Origin: an uncultured Muribaculaceae bacterium
GTDB taxonomy: Bacteria > Bacteroidota > Bacteroidia > Bacteroidales > Muribaculaceae
Length of the DNA stretch: 63,352 bases
Direction: 5' to 3'
Assembly (NCBI GenBank): GCA_934555895.1
Contig: CAKTFH010000012.1
Span: 1-63,352, forward strand
Both the position numbers and the translations under genes were made by a program. Below are positions 35,801-44,955 of this stretch, piece by piece (within the stretch, counting starts at the first letter, position 1; each line of letters starts with the position of its first letter). The notes below the pieces were generated by a model. The model did no database searches, had not been told where the DNA came from, and saw only the letters and a list, made by a program, of their open reading frames with translations.

Positions 35801-36923
35801 CGGTGAAGAAGGTTCGGATAGGTTTGGTAAGACCTGGTATCTGCGATGAGTGTATGGATTTGTAGCGGGTGTCGGTGTTACATATCTTATATAGCCCCCT
35901 GCCGTCGGTGGCCACCCATATCAGATTCTGTCGTTTGTCGTGTAGTAGATTGAAGGCGCCTGTCTCGGAGTAAATCATTTCAGGGTCATAGTCGGCATCG
36001 CCCCGGAGGCGCATCACTCCGGAATTCGCAAATGCTATATATACATCGTTGTTGTAGGGTACTATATTGCTGACTTTGCCGTATGTGTCGACCTCCTTGT
36101 GTAGATTGCGTATAAGCCGCACTGTGTGCGATACTTCATCGTGATGGTGTATCTCACCGATACTGTTCAATGTATAGAAGCCTCGGGGCGATTCGAAAGC
36201 CTCGTAGGTGTCGTGTTCGCCTATTTTCACTTTCTGCCAGCTGAATTGTGCATGGTTTTCGTCGTAGCCGGCTGAGAAATCGAAGTGCAGCTTGTATGCG
36301 TAATGTTCGCGTGGAAGGTACCACACGGTATTGTTGCCCGTCATCACAGCGGGGCAATACGCCAGACTTCCGACAAAGTCTGGCGTTTCTGCTGTTCTGA
36401 ATTTTTTATCGACTTTGTCATAATACATGAACTGGCAGTCGGGTGACACTACGAATGCATTTCCCAGTGTATCGCTCACGAATGTGTGTCGTGCGGCACG
36501 GATTTCATCATAGTGTTCGTGGGCTGTGAGATGTCGTGTGGAGAATTTATCAAGTCCCATCGTGGTGAGCACCCACAGGTTGTCATGCTCGGCTTTGTGA
36601 ACTTCGTTTATCACATTGCCCGACAGCGACTGGGGATTGTCTGTCTCATGTCGGAATACACGAATGCCTTTCCCGTCGTAACGATTTAGACCATCATACG
36701 ACCCGAGCCACATGAAGCCTCGTTCGTCCTGCTCGAGCATCATGAGTGAATTGTTTGAAAGCGACTCGGTGTTGGATGCCCTCACTATACCCGGCGTTGC
36801 TTCGGCGCTCAGTGAAAAGTGGAATATCAGTAAAAAGAGCAAATAATGTGCGCTTACAGCCGATGTGCAGCATCTGATTGTCGACATACCCATAGCCCGT
36901 AAATATTTATTGATTGTCATCAT
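32802..36923 (-). CDS. Hybrid two-component system regulator
   Basis: A one-protein sensor and regulator that controls PULs. A start at 36923 or 36920 (MMTINKYLRAMG) is preferred over 36947, because the promoter -7 element covers 36945-36952. After a signal/anchor (HYLLFLLIFHFSLSAEA) come two-bladed Reg_prop repeats and a Y_Y_Y domain (about 45-770, periplasmic ligand sensor), one membrane helix (about 785-805), a histidine kinase with His867 in FTNITHEFCSPLTMI and an ATPase domain, a receiver with Asp1164 in IITDIMM, and an AraC-type DNA-binding domain (about 1275-1367). The sensor should bind a mannan-derived oligosaccharide and activate both arms of the locus. The H-box has Cys-Ser where Arg-Thr is usual. 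Confidence 0.95.
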   Translation of the reverse strand: MMTINKYLRAMGMSTIRCCTSAVSAHYLLFLLIFHFSLSAEATPGIVRASNTESLSNNSLMMLEQDERGFMWLGSYDGLNRYDGKGIRVFRHETDNPQSLSGNVINEVHKAEHDNLWVLTTMGLDKFSTRHLTAHEHYDEIRAARHTFVSDTLGNAFVVSPDCQFMYYDKVDKKFRTAETPDFVGSLAYCPAVMTGNNTVWYLPREHYAYKLHFDFSAGYDENHAQFSWQKVKIGEHDTYEAFESPRGFYTLNSIGEIHHHDEVSHTVRLIRNLHKEVDTYGKVSNIVPYNNDVYIAFANSGVMRLRGDADYDPEMIYSETGAFNLLHDKRQNLIWVATDGRGLYKICNTDTRYKSIHSSQIPGLTKPIRTFFTDSHNNLWIGTKGNGLIVLKDYPTLPTEGEIPAHRIIRYGTHPGAPGDLPTNQIFSIKESAFTPGRIWLAGKGPGISHIDTEGRIVNLDGPDIADIHDLFEASDSVLWLASSTFGLIKVVTDGGNRVLHTDTYVFRVDKHICYEIYTMAWDGHDILYIGCRGGIGIIRFNINDGTYSPLCNINEQIPGIGDIISLAYTSDGTLYFGSSIGGGIVDCSNPENPRLTKVLTRSDGLANDMIHSIIPDIGGGNVWLSTNKGLARYNTASGVLHNTTGIAGDINEFCDNSGYVSPQSSDLIFGALNGIVCVKKDAALPNPTAATTTAPEVVLTGLTVNGIDMIPDFDSREQELEFNYDDDVISISFSALDYITGDYINYWYQLEGLSDKWVNLGTSPTVTFTNLAPGKYTLRVRCENDGENAGFEAFVLPFKVNPAWYDTWYSYSIFFLLAAGILFFIYNRSRKIYAEKRRELEQRLHEKEQERLYADRKEFFTNITHEFCSPLTMIMGICDEIKKHTDKPENQKLRPYVVSLCENSKYLNELVQEILDVRYMEDGSFVHLKIQPIAIENVFKRWVHGYEEIAHQNGINFITEVEQPDLRWNTDVSCLSKIVTNLMSNAVKYTPTGGEIRVSAKQTPEGELQFEVRNTGQGIPQEHLKQLFNKFAVFNNVDSNGYREMSSRHGLGLFITHGMVTKLGGTIEADSIVGEFTRFTVTLPLMSVHSNIVDETSAASTAGTDGHPIDIKPEVLVVDDNPDILWLVSNILSADYTVTSVRSVAEARKQTERQIPAAIITDIMMSMSEENGLDFIRYIRSNKFTRNLPVIVLTAKISEEDKIEGYNAGADAYVTKPFNSDVLKTLVANMIERKNADKDYYRSSESAVTLQSGLEISNEGKQFIDMIRKYISENLEDESKLSPTELARAAGVDVRTLYRRFKKYSPYTPNEFVKKCRYAYGANLILTTDLTIQEIIYRIGMNNKTVFYADFKKIYGMTPKEYRSSYHKAPE

Positions 36924-36944
36924 GGCATTGATCAGTTTCTGCAA

Positions 36945-36976
36945 CAAATTTACCGATATTCTTTATTTCTGACAAT
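36945..36976 (-). promoter_or_regulatory. HTCS promoter (-33 and -7)
   Basis: On the minus strand, ATTG (36973-36976), a 20-bp spacer and TAAATTTG (36945-36952) fit the Bacteroidetes pattern TTTG-N19-21-TAnnTTTG. The start site would be near 36938, which rules out the most upstream ATG as the main start. Confidence 0.6.
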
Positions 36977-37152
36977 ATCTTTAAATCAGATATGTTATAA
37001 AACACATTCTAAAATGTCGGAAATCAGCCTTGGGAGTATTGATTTATGACATCGCATTAATGTATAGCGACAGCGGTGTGAGTTTTTTCGTTTGTGGCAA
37101 AAATTATTAATAAAATGACAAAATTTGTTAATCGCTATTATTGCCCGAGATG

Positions 37153-37160
37153 TAATTTTG
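37153..37160 (+). promoter_or_regulatory. -7 element of the GH38-SusCD operon
   Basis: TAATTTTG matches TAnnTTTG, 37 bp upstream of the ATG at 37197. No -33 box is found at the normal distance, suggesting activation by the adjacent HTCS. The 230-bp region between the HTCS and GH38 genes is otherwise AT-rich and gene-free. Confidence 0.5.
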
Positions 37161-37196
37161 AGCCCGTAACAGATAGTGCTACGAAATCAGAAATCA

Positions 37197-40100
37197 ATGA
37201 AAAAGCCTCAAAGTCTAATTACCATACTGCTTCTGTCTGCTATAACGGCTTCTGCCCAGGCTGACAGGAAAACGTTGTTGTTTATTTCAGATTCTCATCT
37301 TGATACACAATGGAACTGGGATGTGACAACTACCATTAACCAGTATGTCAAAAACACACTAAACGAGAACCTCGCTCTTCTTGACAAATATCCCAACTTC
37401 CAGTTTAATTTTGAAGGTGCCATCCGCTATAAGTGGATGAAGGAATACTATCCTTCGCAATATGCCCGCATGCAGCAGTATGTTGCTTCGGGCCGCTGGC
37501 ATGTGTCGGGCGCGAGTGTCGATGCCAACGATGTGATGGTGTCGTCGGCGGAATCGATAATGCGCAACTGGCTTTACGGCACCACATATTTTAAAAACGA
37601 ACTCGGTGTGCGGGGCGGTCGTGACATAATGCTGCCCGACTGCTTCGGCTTCCCTTATTCGCTGCCTTCGCTCGCCGCACACTGTGGCATGACCGGTTTC
37701 CATACCAATAAACTTAGCTGGGGTTCGGCTATCTACGACGGCCTTCCCCGCTTTGGTGTGTGGCGTGGTGTCGACGGCTCGGAAATTTATGCTGTATACA
37801 AGCCCGGCGCTTATGATAGCCATGAGGAATATAATAAGGATATGGCAAACGATGCCGACATTGAGCATCGCATCACTGAAAACTATAATAATTATGGTGT
37901 GGCGGCAGAAATCCGATATGTCGGTCCCCGCAGCGACCATGGCGGCGGTCTGCATGACGAAAGCAACAGCGGGGGTGAGAATACGCCCTATTGGCTCAAT
38001 TACAGCGTGGCATCTAATGGCCCTGTGAGTGTGAAACTTGCAACTCCCGACGATATATTTGAGTATCTTGACCAATACCGCAACGAAAAATATAAGATAC
38101 ACGACGGAGAGCTCCCGATGCGCGTACACGGTGTGGGTGCATATACTTCACAGGCAGTGCTGAAACGCTGGAATCGCCGCAACGAGCTTCTTGCCGATGC
38201 CGCTGAGAAGGCTTCTGTGGCGTCGGAGTGGCTTGGGGCTTCGGCTTATCCGGCCGAGGCTTTGCGCACGGCGTGGATGAACAACTTATGGCAGGCTCAT
38301 CACGACGGCATCACGGGTACTTCTATTCCCAAGGCTTATGTATATTCGCAGAATGAATATTCAATAGCCAATAAGTCGTTCGGCGATGCGTTCATCAATG
38401 CGGCAGGCGCTTTCACCGCATCGCTCGACACACGTGTAACCGGCACTCCTATCGTGCTTTACAATCCGCTTTCATTCGCTCGTCATGATGTGGCTGAAAT
38501 CGAGATTGATGCTTATGCACCTATCGAAAACGTTGCAGTCTTCGGCCCCGACGGCAAGGAAGTGCTTGCGCAAGTGGCACGCTATGATGCCGAGAGGGCA
38601 AAAGCAGTCATTGTGTTCGAGGCAAATGTGCCTTCGCTCGGTTATGCCGTGTATGATGTGCGCCCGGGAGTTCAGTGCTCGCTCACTTCCGACCTGACAA
38701 TGGATAAAGACGCCCGTCAGATTATTAACGGGCGCTATCGCATCACTCTCGACACCAAGGGCGACTGCAGCATATACGACCTTGAAAAAAAGCGTCTTAT
38801 CATGGGTGCTCCTTCTTTGGTAATGCTCGATGACACCTCTAATAGTTGGCCCGCATGGGAAATAACTTATGAGAGCGTGGCAGGCAATGAGATTGCCCGA
38901 GTTAATGAGAATGTTGACATACAGTTTGTAGAAGACGGCCCGCTCCGGAAGACCGTGCGTGTGTCGCGCAGTGCGAAAGGGAGCGACTTCATACATTATA
39001 TAATAGTGAATGCGCTCAATAACCGTGTCGACATGGTCAACGAAGTCGACTGGAAAACACGCAATACCTTGCTGAAACTGAATGTGCCCACGCGCACGGG
39101 CGCAAATAAGGCCACCTACGATTTGTCGCTAGGCACCATCACTCGCGGCGTTCGCTCCAGCCAGCATTATGAGATGCAGGGCCATCAGTGGGCCGATCTG
39201 AGTCAGTCGTCGGGTGCCTACGGCATTTCAATACTCAATGACTGCAAATACGGCTGGGATATGCCCGAAGACGGTTATCTGCGCCTCTCGCTCATCCATA
39301 CACCACGTGCCACCAACTACTCTTACCAGCAGCTGCAAGACCTCGGTGACCATCATTTTACCGTGGCATTCCTGCCCCATGAGGGTTTTTGGAACGAAGA
39401 GACGCAGCAGCAGGGTGCCATGCTCAATCAGCCCCTCATGGCATTCGTCGCTCCCAGACATGAAGGCGATATGGGCAAGATCTTCTCTTTCGCTTCCGTC
39501 AACACCCCGTGTGTGGCAGTCAAGGCGCTTAAAAAGAGTGAGACTACCGATGAATATATCATCCGCCTTTATGAACTCACCGGCGTGGACCGCAGCGATG
39601 TAAAGGTGACCTTCGCCTCTGCTATAGCCTCGGCCCGCGAGGTAAACGGTGTCGAGGAGGAGCTCCCCGACGCACCGGCGGTGAGCACCGACGGCAAGAC
39701 AATGACTTTCAGTATCGGTCACTATCAGCCTAAGACTTTTGCCGTGCGCCTCCTTGCGCCCGACACACAGGTGGCTGCGGCTCTTCCTGCCTCGTCGTTC
39801 GTTAACCTCGACTTCGATACCGACATGATGAGCGGCCACGACGGCATGACTGACGCCACACGCGGCATCGCAAAGGCTTTCCCGGCCGAGCTCCTCTCAG
39901 ACGAACTCACCGTCAACGATATCAGTTTCGCCATCGGCAGTCGCGAACGCAAAGCAAATAACGCTCTCAGTTGCCACGGCCAGACTCTCAAACTCAGCCG
40001 TGCCGACAATCAGAACAAACTTTATATCCTCGCACTTTCTACCGAGGAGGCCGGTTCAAAAGGTGATTTCATAATTGGGGGCATGACAACCACCCTCAAT

Positions 40101-41150
40101 GTACCCTACTATGGCGGTTATGTGGGTCAGGCCAAGACTGCATTCAACTTCGGTTCGGAATATCGCCGCGACGAAGTGGCCTTTACCGCCACGCATAGTC
40201 ATAACGTGTCGAACGGTCACGACGAGACATTTGGTTTCCTATATATATATAAGTACGCATTGGTCCTTCCGGAAGGTGTAAACGAGATAACCCTTCCCGA
40301 CAGCAAGGGTCTCTATCTGATTGCGGCCACGCTCAGCGACAACAATCACGATGACGCACGCCCCGCATCTGAGATTTACACCTATCCGGCAGCCAATGAG
40401 CTTGGGAATGTTGCCACATTTGAAGACAGCCGCCTTATCCCGGACAAGATTTCTGCCAATGGTTATGTGAATGCATCTGAAGCTCCCCACTTGGCTAACG
40501 ATGGTATCACCGACACAAAGTGGTGCTGCACCTCGGCCAACTCCTGGCTCGAATACAGCTTCAATGAGGATGTTGTGGTAAACCGCTGGGCACTGCTGAG
40601 TGCAGGCCTCGAAGGGCTCGATAAAATCACCCGTGATTTCAAAGTGCAGTATCACGACGGAAGCAAATGGAACGACATAAGTGCAGTAACCATGAATACC
40701 GACAACTACTTGTCGGCGGCTGTCAGCCCCGTTACAGCCAAACGCTTCCGACTCAGTGTAGGTGCCGGCGAGCAAGGGGGTAACACAGCCCGTATCTACG
40801 AATTTGCCCTGTACGGACACATAAAAGACAACTCCGGCATAGCCGATGTGACAGTTCACGATGTCCACAACTCTATCGAGCTCCTCGGCAGCTATCCCAA
40901 TCCCTGCCATGGCGAGGCTGAGATACGTTATAGTGTGCCGGAAGGCACATCGGCTCTCCGCCTCGAAGTTTACGACATGACGGGAAAGGCTCTGCAGAGC
41001 ATAGCGCTCCCTGTCAACGACGGTAACGGAGGCGACTACAGTGCAAATGTGACCTTCACATCCGGCGTGGGCATATGCCTCTGCCGCCTCACAGGCATAG
41101 TCGCCGGAGTTGAAATCAGTTCTTCCGCAAAGCGATTAATTATCAAATAG
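37197..41150 (+). CDS. GH38 alpha-mannosidase with F5/8 domain and T9SS tail
   Basis: A secreted, zinc-dependent retaining alpha-mannosidase of 1317 residues. ATG 37197 gives a clean signal peptide (MKKPQSLITILLLSAITASA); an upstream in-frame GTG at 37176 is less likely. Zinc ligands and nucleophile are visible: His34 and Asp36 in SDSHLDTQWNW, Asp148 in MLPDCFGFP, and the HHDGITGT block (His368/369). The GH38 catalytic, middle and C-terminal beta domains run to about 1080. An F5/8 type C module (about 1090-1215) and a T9SS type-A-like sorting domain (SYPNPCHGEAEI to KRLIIK) end the chain. It heads the plus arm of the locus, probably removing alpha-1,2/1,3/1,6 branches at the cell surface. Confidence 0.93.
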   Translation: MKKPQSLITILLLSAITASAQADRKTLLFISDSHLDTQWNWDVTTTINQYVKNTLNENLALLDKYPNFQFNFEGAIRYKWMKEYYPSQYARMQQYVASGRWHVSGASVDANDVMVSSAESIMRNWLYGTTYFKNELGVRGGRDIMLPDCFGFPYSLPSLAAHCGMTGFHTNKLSWGSAIYDGLPRFGVWRGVDGSEIYAVYKPGAYDSHEEYNKDMANDADIEHRITENYNNYGVAAEIRYVGPRSDHGGGLHDESNSGGENTPYWLNYSVASNGPVSVKLATPDDIFEYLDQYRNEKYKIHDGELPMRVHGVGAYTSQAVLKRWNRRNELLADAAEKASVASEWLGASAYPAEALRTAWMNNLWQAHHDGITGTSIPKAYVYSQNEYSIANKSFGDAFINAAGAFTASLDTRVTGTPIVLYNPLSFARHDVAEIEIDAYAPIENVAVFGPDGKEVLAQVARYDAERAKAVIVFEANVPSLGYAVYDVRPGVQCSLTSDLTMDKDARQIINGRYRITLDTKGDCSIYDLEKKRLIMGAPSLVMLDDTSNSWPAWEITYESVAGNEIARVNENVDIQFVEDGPLRKTVRVSRSAKGSDFIHYIIVNALNNRVDMVNEVDWKTRNTLLKLNVPTRTGANKATYDLSLGTITRGVRSSQHYEMQGHQWADLSQSSGAYGISILNDCKYGWDMPEDGYLRLSLIHTPRATNYSYQQLQDLGDHHFTVAFLPHEGFWNEETQQQGAMLNQPLMAFVAPRHEGDMGKIFSFASVNTPCVAVKALKKSETTDEYIIRLYELTGVDRSDVKVTFASAIASAREVNGVEEELPDAPAVSTDGKTMTFSIGHYQPKTFAVRLLAPDTQVAAALPASSFVNLDFDTDMMSGHDGMTDATRGIAKAFPAELLSDELTVNDISFAIGSRERKANNALSCHGQTLKLSRADNQNKLYILALSTEEAGSKGDFIIGGMTTTLNVPYYGGYVGQAKTAFNFGSEYRRDEVAFTATHSHNVSNGHDETFGFLYIYKYALVLPEGVNEITLPDSKGLYLIAATLSDNNHDDARPASEIYTYPAANELGNVATFEDSRLIPDKISANGYVNASEAPHLANDGITDTKWCCTSANSWLEYSFNEDVVVNRWALLSAGLEGLDKITRDFKVQYHDGSKWNDISAVTMNTDNYLSAAVSPVTAKRFRLSVGAGEQGGNTARIYEFALYGHIKDNSGIADVTVHDVHNSIELLGSYPNPCHGEAEIRYSVPEGTSALRLEVYDMTGKALQSIALPVNDGNGGDYSANVTFTSGVGICLCRLTGIVAGVEISSSAKRLIIK

Positions 41151-41195
41151 CAATACAACCAATTTTTATTTATTTATCAATAAACCTTATCAATC

Positions 41196-44100
41196 ATGAT
41201 AAAGCATTTACATTTGAAAGGGTTTGTAGCTTTGGCAACCGCCTTTGCAATGTCAACGAGTGCCTTTGCAGTCACTCAAATCAACGACGCAGCAGGTTTG
41301 GCCGCCATTGCCAACGACCTTGCCGGCGAGTATGAACTCGCCGCCGACATTCAGCTCGCAGGTGAATGGGCACCTATCGGTAACAACGACGCGCCTTTCA
41401 CAGGTTCATTTAATGGTAATGGCCATACTATCAGTGGCCTGAACTACACTACAAACGGCAACTGGGTTGGACTTTTCGGTGCATCGACAGGTACGATCAA
41501 GAATGTTCGAATCGTCGACGCCAATCTTTATGGTAACGAGCATGTAGGTATCGCTGTCGGCCGTGTATTCGGCGGCGGCGTTGTAGACAATGTATTCACA
41601 GCCGGCTATGTAAACGGCCGCGACCACACGGGTGGTATCGCCGGTGACGCAGGCGACACCGATCAGGATGCTACGGTAAGCAACTGTCTATCGATGGCAT
41701 ATGTAATATCTCGTGAATATCAGGCCGGCGGTATCGTTGGCTGGAGCAAAGGCAACGTGACCATCAGTAATAACATCTTCCTCGGTGAGGCTTATGTAGG
41801 CGCTTACGGAGGTTGCGCAGGTATCGTGGCTTTCATTGAAGACGGCACCACTACCGTTACAGGCAATGTAAATGCCGCCCGCAAACTTACAGGTCTCCAT
41901 GAGGGCCGTAACACTTATGGTATCGTGGGTAACACCTACAACGAAAATTCACATCTCGTTGCTTCCGACAACCTTACCTCTGCCGCTACCGAACTTATCA
42001 ACCGTAATGACGGCACGGTGGTGGATCAGACCGATATGCCGGTTGATTATAACGGTATTGTCACTTCTGTCGCTGACCTTAAGGTTGCTGCAACCTATCA
42101 GGGTATCGGTTTCGGTGCGGCATGGAATCTCAGCACAGGCAACTATCCCGTGCTTGCAGGCATGACACTGCCCGTGGAAGGTGATTTCATTCACACAGAT
42201 GTTCTTCCTGAAGATGTTTATACTGGTAACGTTCTGAATCTTAACGCTATCAGTACTCTCGGACGCCAAATCACATACGCTACCAGCGACGCTTCTGTGG
42301 CCACCGTGGATAAAGGTGTCATCAACTTCCTTAAAGAGGGAACTGTGACCATCACAGCCTCTACTACAGGCGACAGCTACAGCAAGGGTTTCACCCTCAA
42401 ACTGGCGTTCGCTCCCAAGGCAATGGATACCAACATCGCTACGGCAGCTGATCTTGCCAAACTCATAGAGAACCCCATGGGTAACTTCAAACTGGTTGCC
42501 GATATCGATATGAGCGGTGTTGATTTTACTCCCATCACCCGTTTCGAGGGTTCGCTCGACGGTCAGAACCACTATATACGTAACCTTTCGTACAACGACA
42601 AGGAGCGCGACAATGTGGCTCTCTTCGCTGAGTTCAGCGGTTCATTCATCAAGAACATTGGCTTCGATAATGCCAACCTCGTCGGCAACGCTAATGTCGC
42701 CGCTGTGGCAGGCAAGACCTCAAGCGCTTCAGTCATCAGCAATGTGGTAGTTTCCAACTCTTACATCGAAGGCCGCGACCATGTCGCTTCATTCGTAGGT
42801 AACCTCGACGGCAACGCTACTGTCAGCAACTGTCTGTCGAACGCTGAGATTATTACCCGCAGCTATCAGGCCGGCGGTATCGCAGGTGTGCAGAACTACG
42901 GTACAATCGAAAAATGTATCTTCGCTGGTACAGTCGCCTGCATCAGCGGCACTACTAACGTGACCGGTATTACAGCTCTCCTTGACAGTGACGGCAATCC
43001 TTCGGTAATCAAGAACTGCCTTGCCGCTGCCGCATCTTACAAAGGCATCAACCCCGATTCCAGCTCCAACATAATTATCGCTCTCGCAGGACGCAAGATG
43101 ACCCTTGAGAATAACTACATCGCCGAATATTCTCTCCGCGACGGCGTGAGAGTTACCGGTGGCACTGCTGACAGCAGCACAGGTGCTGTTGCTTCGACCG
43201 CTGATATCCGCAGCAAAGCATGGTATGAGCAGACTCTCGGCTTCGACTTCACCAACGACTGGAAGTTCCTCGAAGGTGCGGAAGGTCGTATGCTCCCCGT
43301 GCTCAAATGGATGAATGCTCCTCTGAATACCACCATATTCAATCTCCCGAGCACCGACGGTGTAAACCTCGTTTATATCGAAGGTACCGAATTCTACGAC
43401 TATAGCCAGCTCAAAGGCTCATGGGGCCAGGATGTAACAGTCAGCCAGACCTCAGGCGAGCAGTATGCTTCGATTTACCCCGAGGAGAATAAGATTTATG
43501 TGGGCGACGAAGAAGGCTACATCCCCGGAGCCGGCTCAGCTGACTTCAAGATTGGATTCGATGCTTCCATAAGCAGCCTCTTCCATATCGAAGGCCGCGA
43601 TTCATTCACAGTCAATGTGTCACTCAGTGGTGTGGAAACTACCATTAATACTGTTGAAGATTTCCTCAACATACGTAAGAACCCCAGCGGCTCGTTCAAA
43701 CTCGGTGCCGACATCGACCTCGCAGGCGTTGAGTTCAACGGCTTCTGCAATGATGGCAACACAGTTTTCACCGGTACTCTCGACGGGCAGGGCCACTCTG
43801 TAAAGAACTTCGATCTCACATTCACCACAGGCTCCGACAAGGGTCTCTTCGGTAAGGTTTCCGGCGCTACCATCAAGAACATTTCCTTCGCTAACTTCAC
43901 TATCAACGGCGGCCTCTCAGGTGTCAAGCATGTAGGTCTTATCGGTGGCGGCTCAGCTTACATCGAGAACACCGCTTTTGTGGGTACTGTAATCGGTAAC
44001 GACCACGTGGGTCTTGTAGCCGGTGATTCCGACGGCATCGAAATGAAGAACTGCTATGCAGTGGGCACAGTACAGGGCGGCTCCCAGGTGGGTGGCTTCT

Positions 44101-44837
44101 TCGGTTGCACACTCGATGGTGGCTGCAATCTGGAGAACTGTCTCTCGAATGTCAACGCTTCCGCTTTCAGCCGCGGCTGGACCGGCGGTTACATCGGCCT
44201 TATCGATAAAGCAAACAGCACCGTTACAATCAAGAACTGCGTATCAATCGGCGACTGCAGCACAACAGGCTCAGGCTCTCCCAAGTACGCATCTCCCTTC
44301 ATAGCCGGTAACGGCGCTGGTGAAAATGCCAACGCTATCGTTTACTTCTCCGGCAACATCTACAATTCTGTAGCAATAATGGACGCCGAGAACGGTCAGG
44401 ACTGGCCCGGTAACCACGAAACCGCAGAAGGCGGTGTAGTAGAGGCTGCCACATCCCAGAATCCCAACACCCTGGCAACTCAGAACACTTACACAGCTAT
44501 CAGCTGGGATTTTGAGAATGTATGGGCTATGGGCACAGGCGACTACAAATATCCCGTGCTCAAGGGTGTCCCTGTAAGCGATGGCACTCTGGGTGTTGAA
44601 GAAGTTGCCGACGCTCCCGAAGCAAGCCTGCGCGTAGCTGCCGCCAACGGTGAAATCATTGTTGCAGGTCTCGGCGAGGCTTCTGTAGTCACAGTTTACA
44701 ATGCCGCAGGCGTACAGGTTGCCTCAGTTGCCGTCAACGCTCCCGAAGCGGTTGTGGCTGCTCCAGCTGCCGGTCTCTACATTGTAGCTGTCGCTGCCGA
44801 CGGCAATAAGACCACTGCCAAGGTAGTTGTAAAGTAA
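41196..44837 (+). CDS. GLUG-repeat surface protein with T9SS-like tail
   Basis: A 1213-residue protein with a signal peptide (VALATAFAMSTSAFA). Three homologous modules are visible at about 25-300, 410-690 and 815-1110; each has FTGSFNGNGHTISGLN-like and GLUG-type strands such as VGLFGASTGTIKNVRIVDAN and YQAGGIVGW, a parallel beta-helix pattern. Between modules 1 and 2 lies a bacterial-Ig-like stretch (TYATSDASVATVDKGVINFL). The last 70 residues resemble a T9SS sorting domain (VYNAAGVQVASVAV to KTTAKVVVK). No catalytic motif is recognised. Situated between GH38 and SusC in a PUL that lacks an obvious SusE-type protein, it may be the surface glycan- or cell-wall-binding component, or an adhesin. 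Both are inference. Confidence 0.85.
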   Translation: MIKHLHLKGFVALATAFAMSTSAFAVTQINDAAGLAAIANDLAGEYELAADIQLAGEWAPIGNNDAPFTGSFNGNGHTISGLNYTTNGNWVGLFGASTGTIKNVRIVDANLYGNEHVGIAVGRVFGGGVVDNVFTAGYVNGRDHTGGIAGDAGDTDQDATVSNCLSMAYVISREYQAGGIVGWSKGNVTISNNIFLGEAYVGAYGGCAGIVAFIEDGTTTVTGNVNAARKLTGLHEGRNTYGIVGNTYNENSHLVASDNLTSAATELINRNDGTVVDQTDMPVDYNGIVTSVADLKVAATYQGIGFGAAWNLSTGNYPVLAGMTLPVEGDFIHTDVLPEDVYTGNVLNLNAISTLGRQITYATSDASVATVDKGVINFLKEGTVTITASTTGDSYSKGFTLKLAFAPKAMDTNIATAADLAKLIENPMGNFKLVADIDMSGVDFTPITRFEGSLDGQNHYIRNLSYNDKERDNVALFAEFSGSFIKNIGFDNANLVGNANVAAVAGKTSSASVISNVVVSNSYIEGRDHVASFVGNLDGNATVSNCLSNAEIITRSYQAGGIAGVQNYGTIEKCIFAGTVACISGTTNVTGITALLDSDGNPSVIKNCLAAAASYKGINPDSSSNIIIALAGRKMTLENNYIAEYSLRDGVRVTGGTADSSTGAVASTADIRSKAWYEQTLGFDFTNDWKFLEGAEGRMLPVLKWMNAPLNTTIFNLPSTDGVNLVYIEGTEFYDYSQLKGSWGQDVTVSQTSGEQYASIYPEENKIYVGDEEGYIPGAGSADFKIGFDASISSLFHIEGRDSFTVNVSLSGVETTINTVEDFLNIRKNPSGSFKLGADIDLAGVEFNGFCNDGNTVFTGTLDGQGHSVKNFDLTFTTGSDKGLFGKVSGATIKNISFANFTINGGLSGVKHVGLIGGGSAYIENTAFVGTVIGNDHVGLVAGDSDGIEMKNCYAVGTVQGGSQVGGFFGCTLDGGCNLENCLSNVNASAFSRGWTGGYIGLIDKANSTVTIKNCVSIGDCSTTGSGSPKYASPFIAGNGAGENANAIVYFSGNIYNSVAIMDAENGQDWPGNHETAEGGVVEAATSQNPNTLATQNTYTAISWDFENVWAMGTGDYKYPVLKGVPVSDGTLGVEEVADAPEASLRVAAANGEIIVAGLGEASVVTVYNAAGVQVASVAVNAPEAVVAAPAAGLYIVAVAADGNKTTAKVVVK

Positions 44838-44858
44838 TCTTCTAAATCCTATAACAAA

Positions 44859-44898
44859 ACGGGCCGGTGCTTTGCATTTCGTCGCCGGCCCGTCTTTT
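44859..44898 (+). terminator. Terminator/attenuator before susC
   Basis: ACGGGCCGG (44859-44867) pairs with CCGGCCCGT (44885-44893), followed by CTTTTTC. It lies 22 bp after the GLUG gene stop and 58 bp before the susC ATG (44956). It may end part of the transcripts or stabilise the upstream mRNA 3' end. Confidence 0.75.
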
Positions 44899-44955
44899 TC
44901 TTTTAATCTTCATGAAGAAAAAGGAAGTGGAAAAACACTTAAAGGCCTTATTAAA

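Noticed and set aside
37176..37196. GTG start 21 bp upstream for the GH38 gene
   Set aside because: The ATG at 37197 directly begins a clean signal peptide and fits the -7 element; the GTG would add seven residues that do not look like part of the signal.
41400..44150. Repetitive DNA in the GLUG gene as a CRISPR or tandem array
   Set aside because: The repeats are diverged protein modules of about 300 codons in one open frame, not short identical units with spacers.
44872..44955. Longer N-terminus for SusC
   Set aside because: The extra 28 codons run through the terminator hairpin and lack any signal-peptide character; the ATG at 44956 begins a normal signal peptide.
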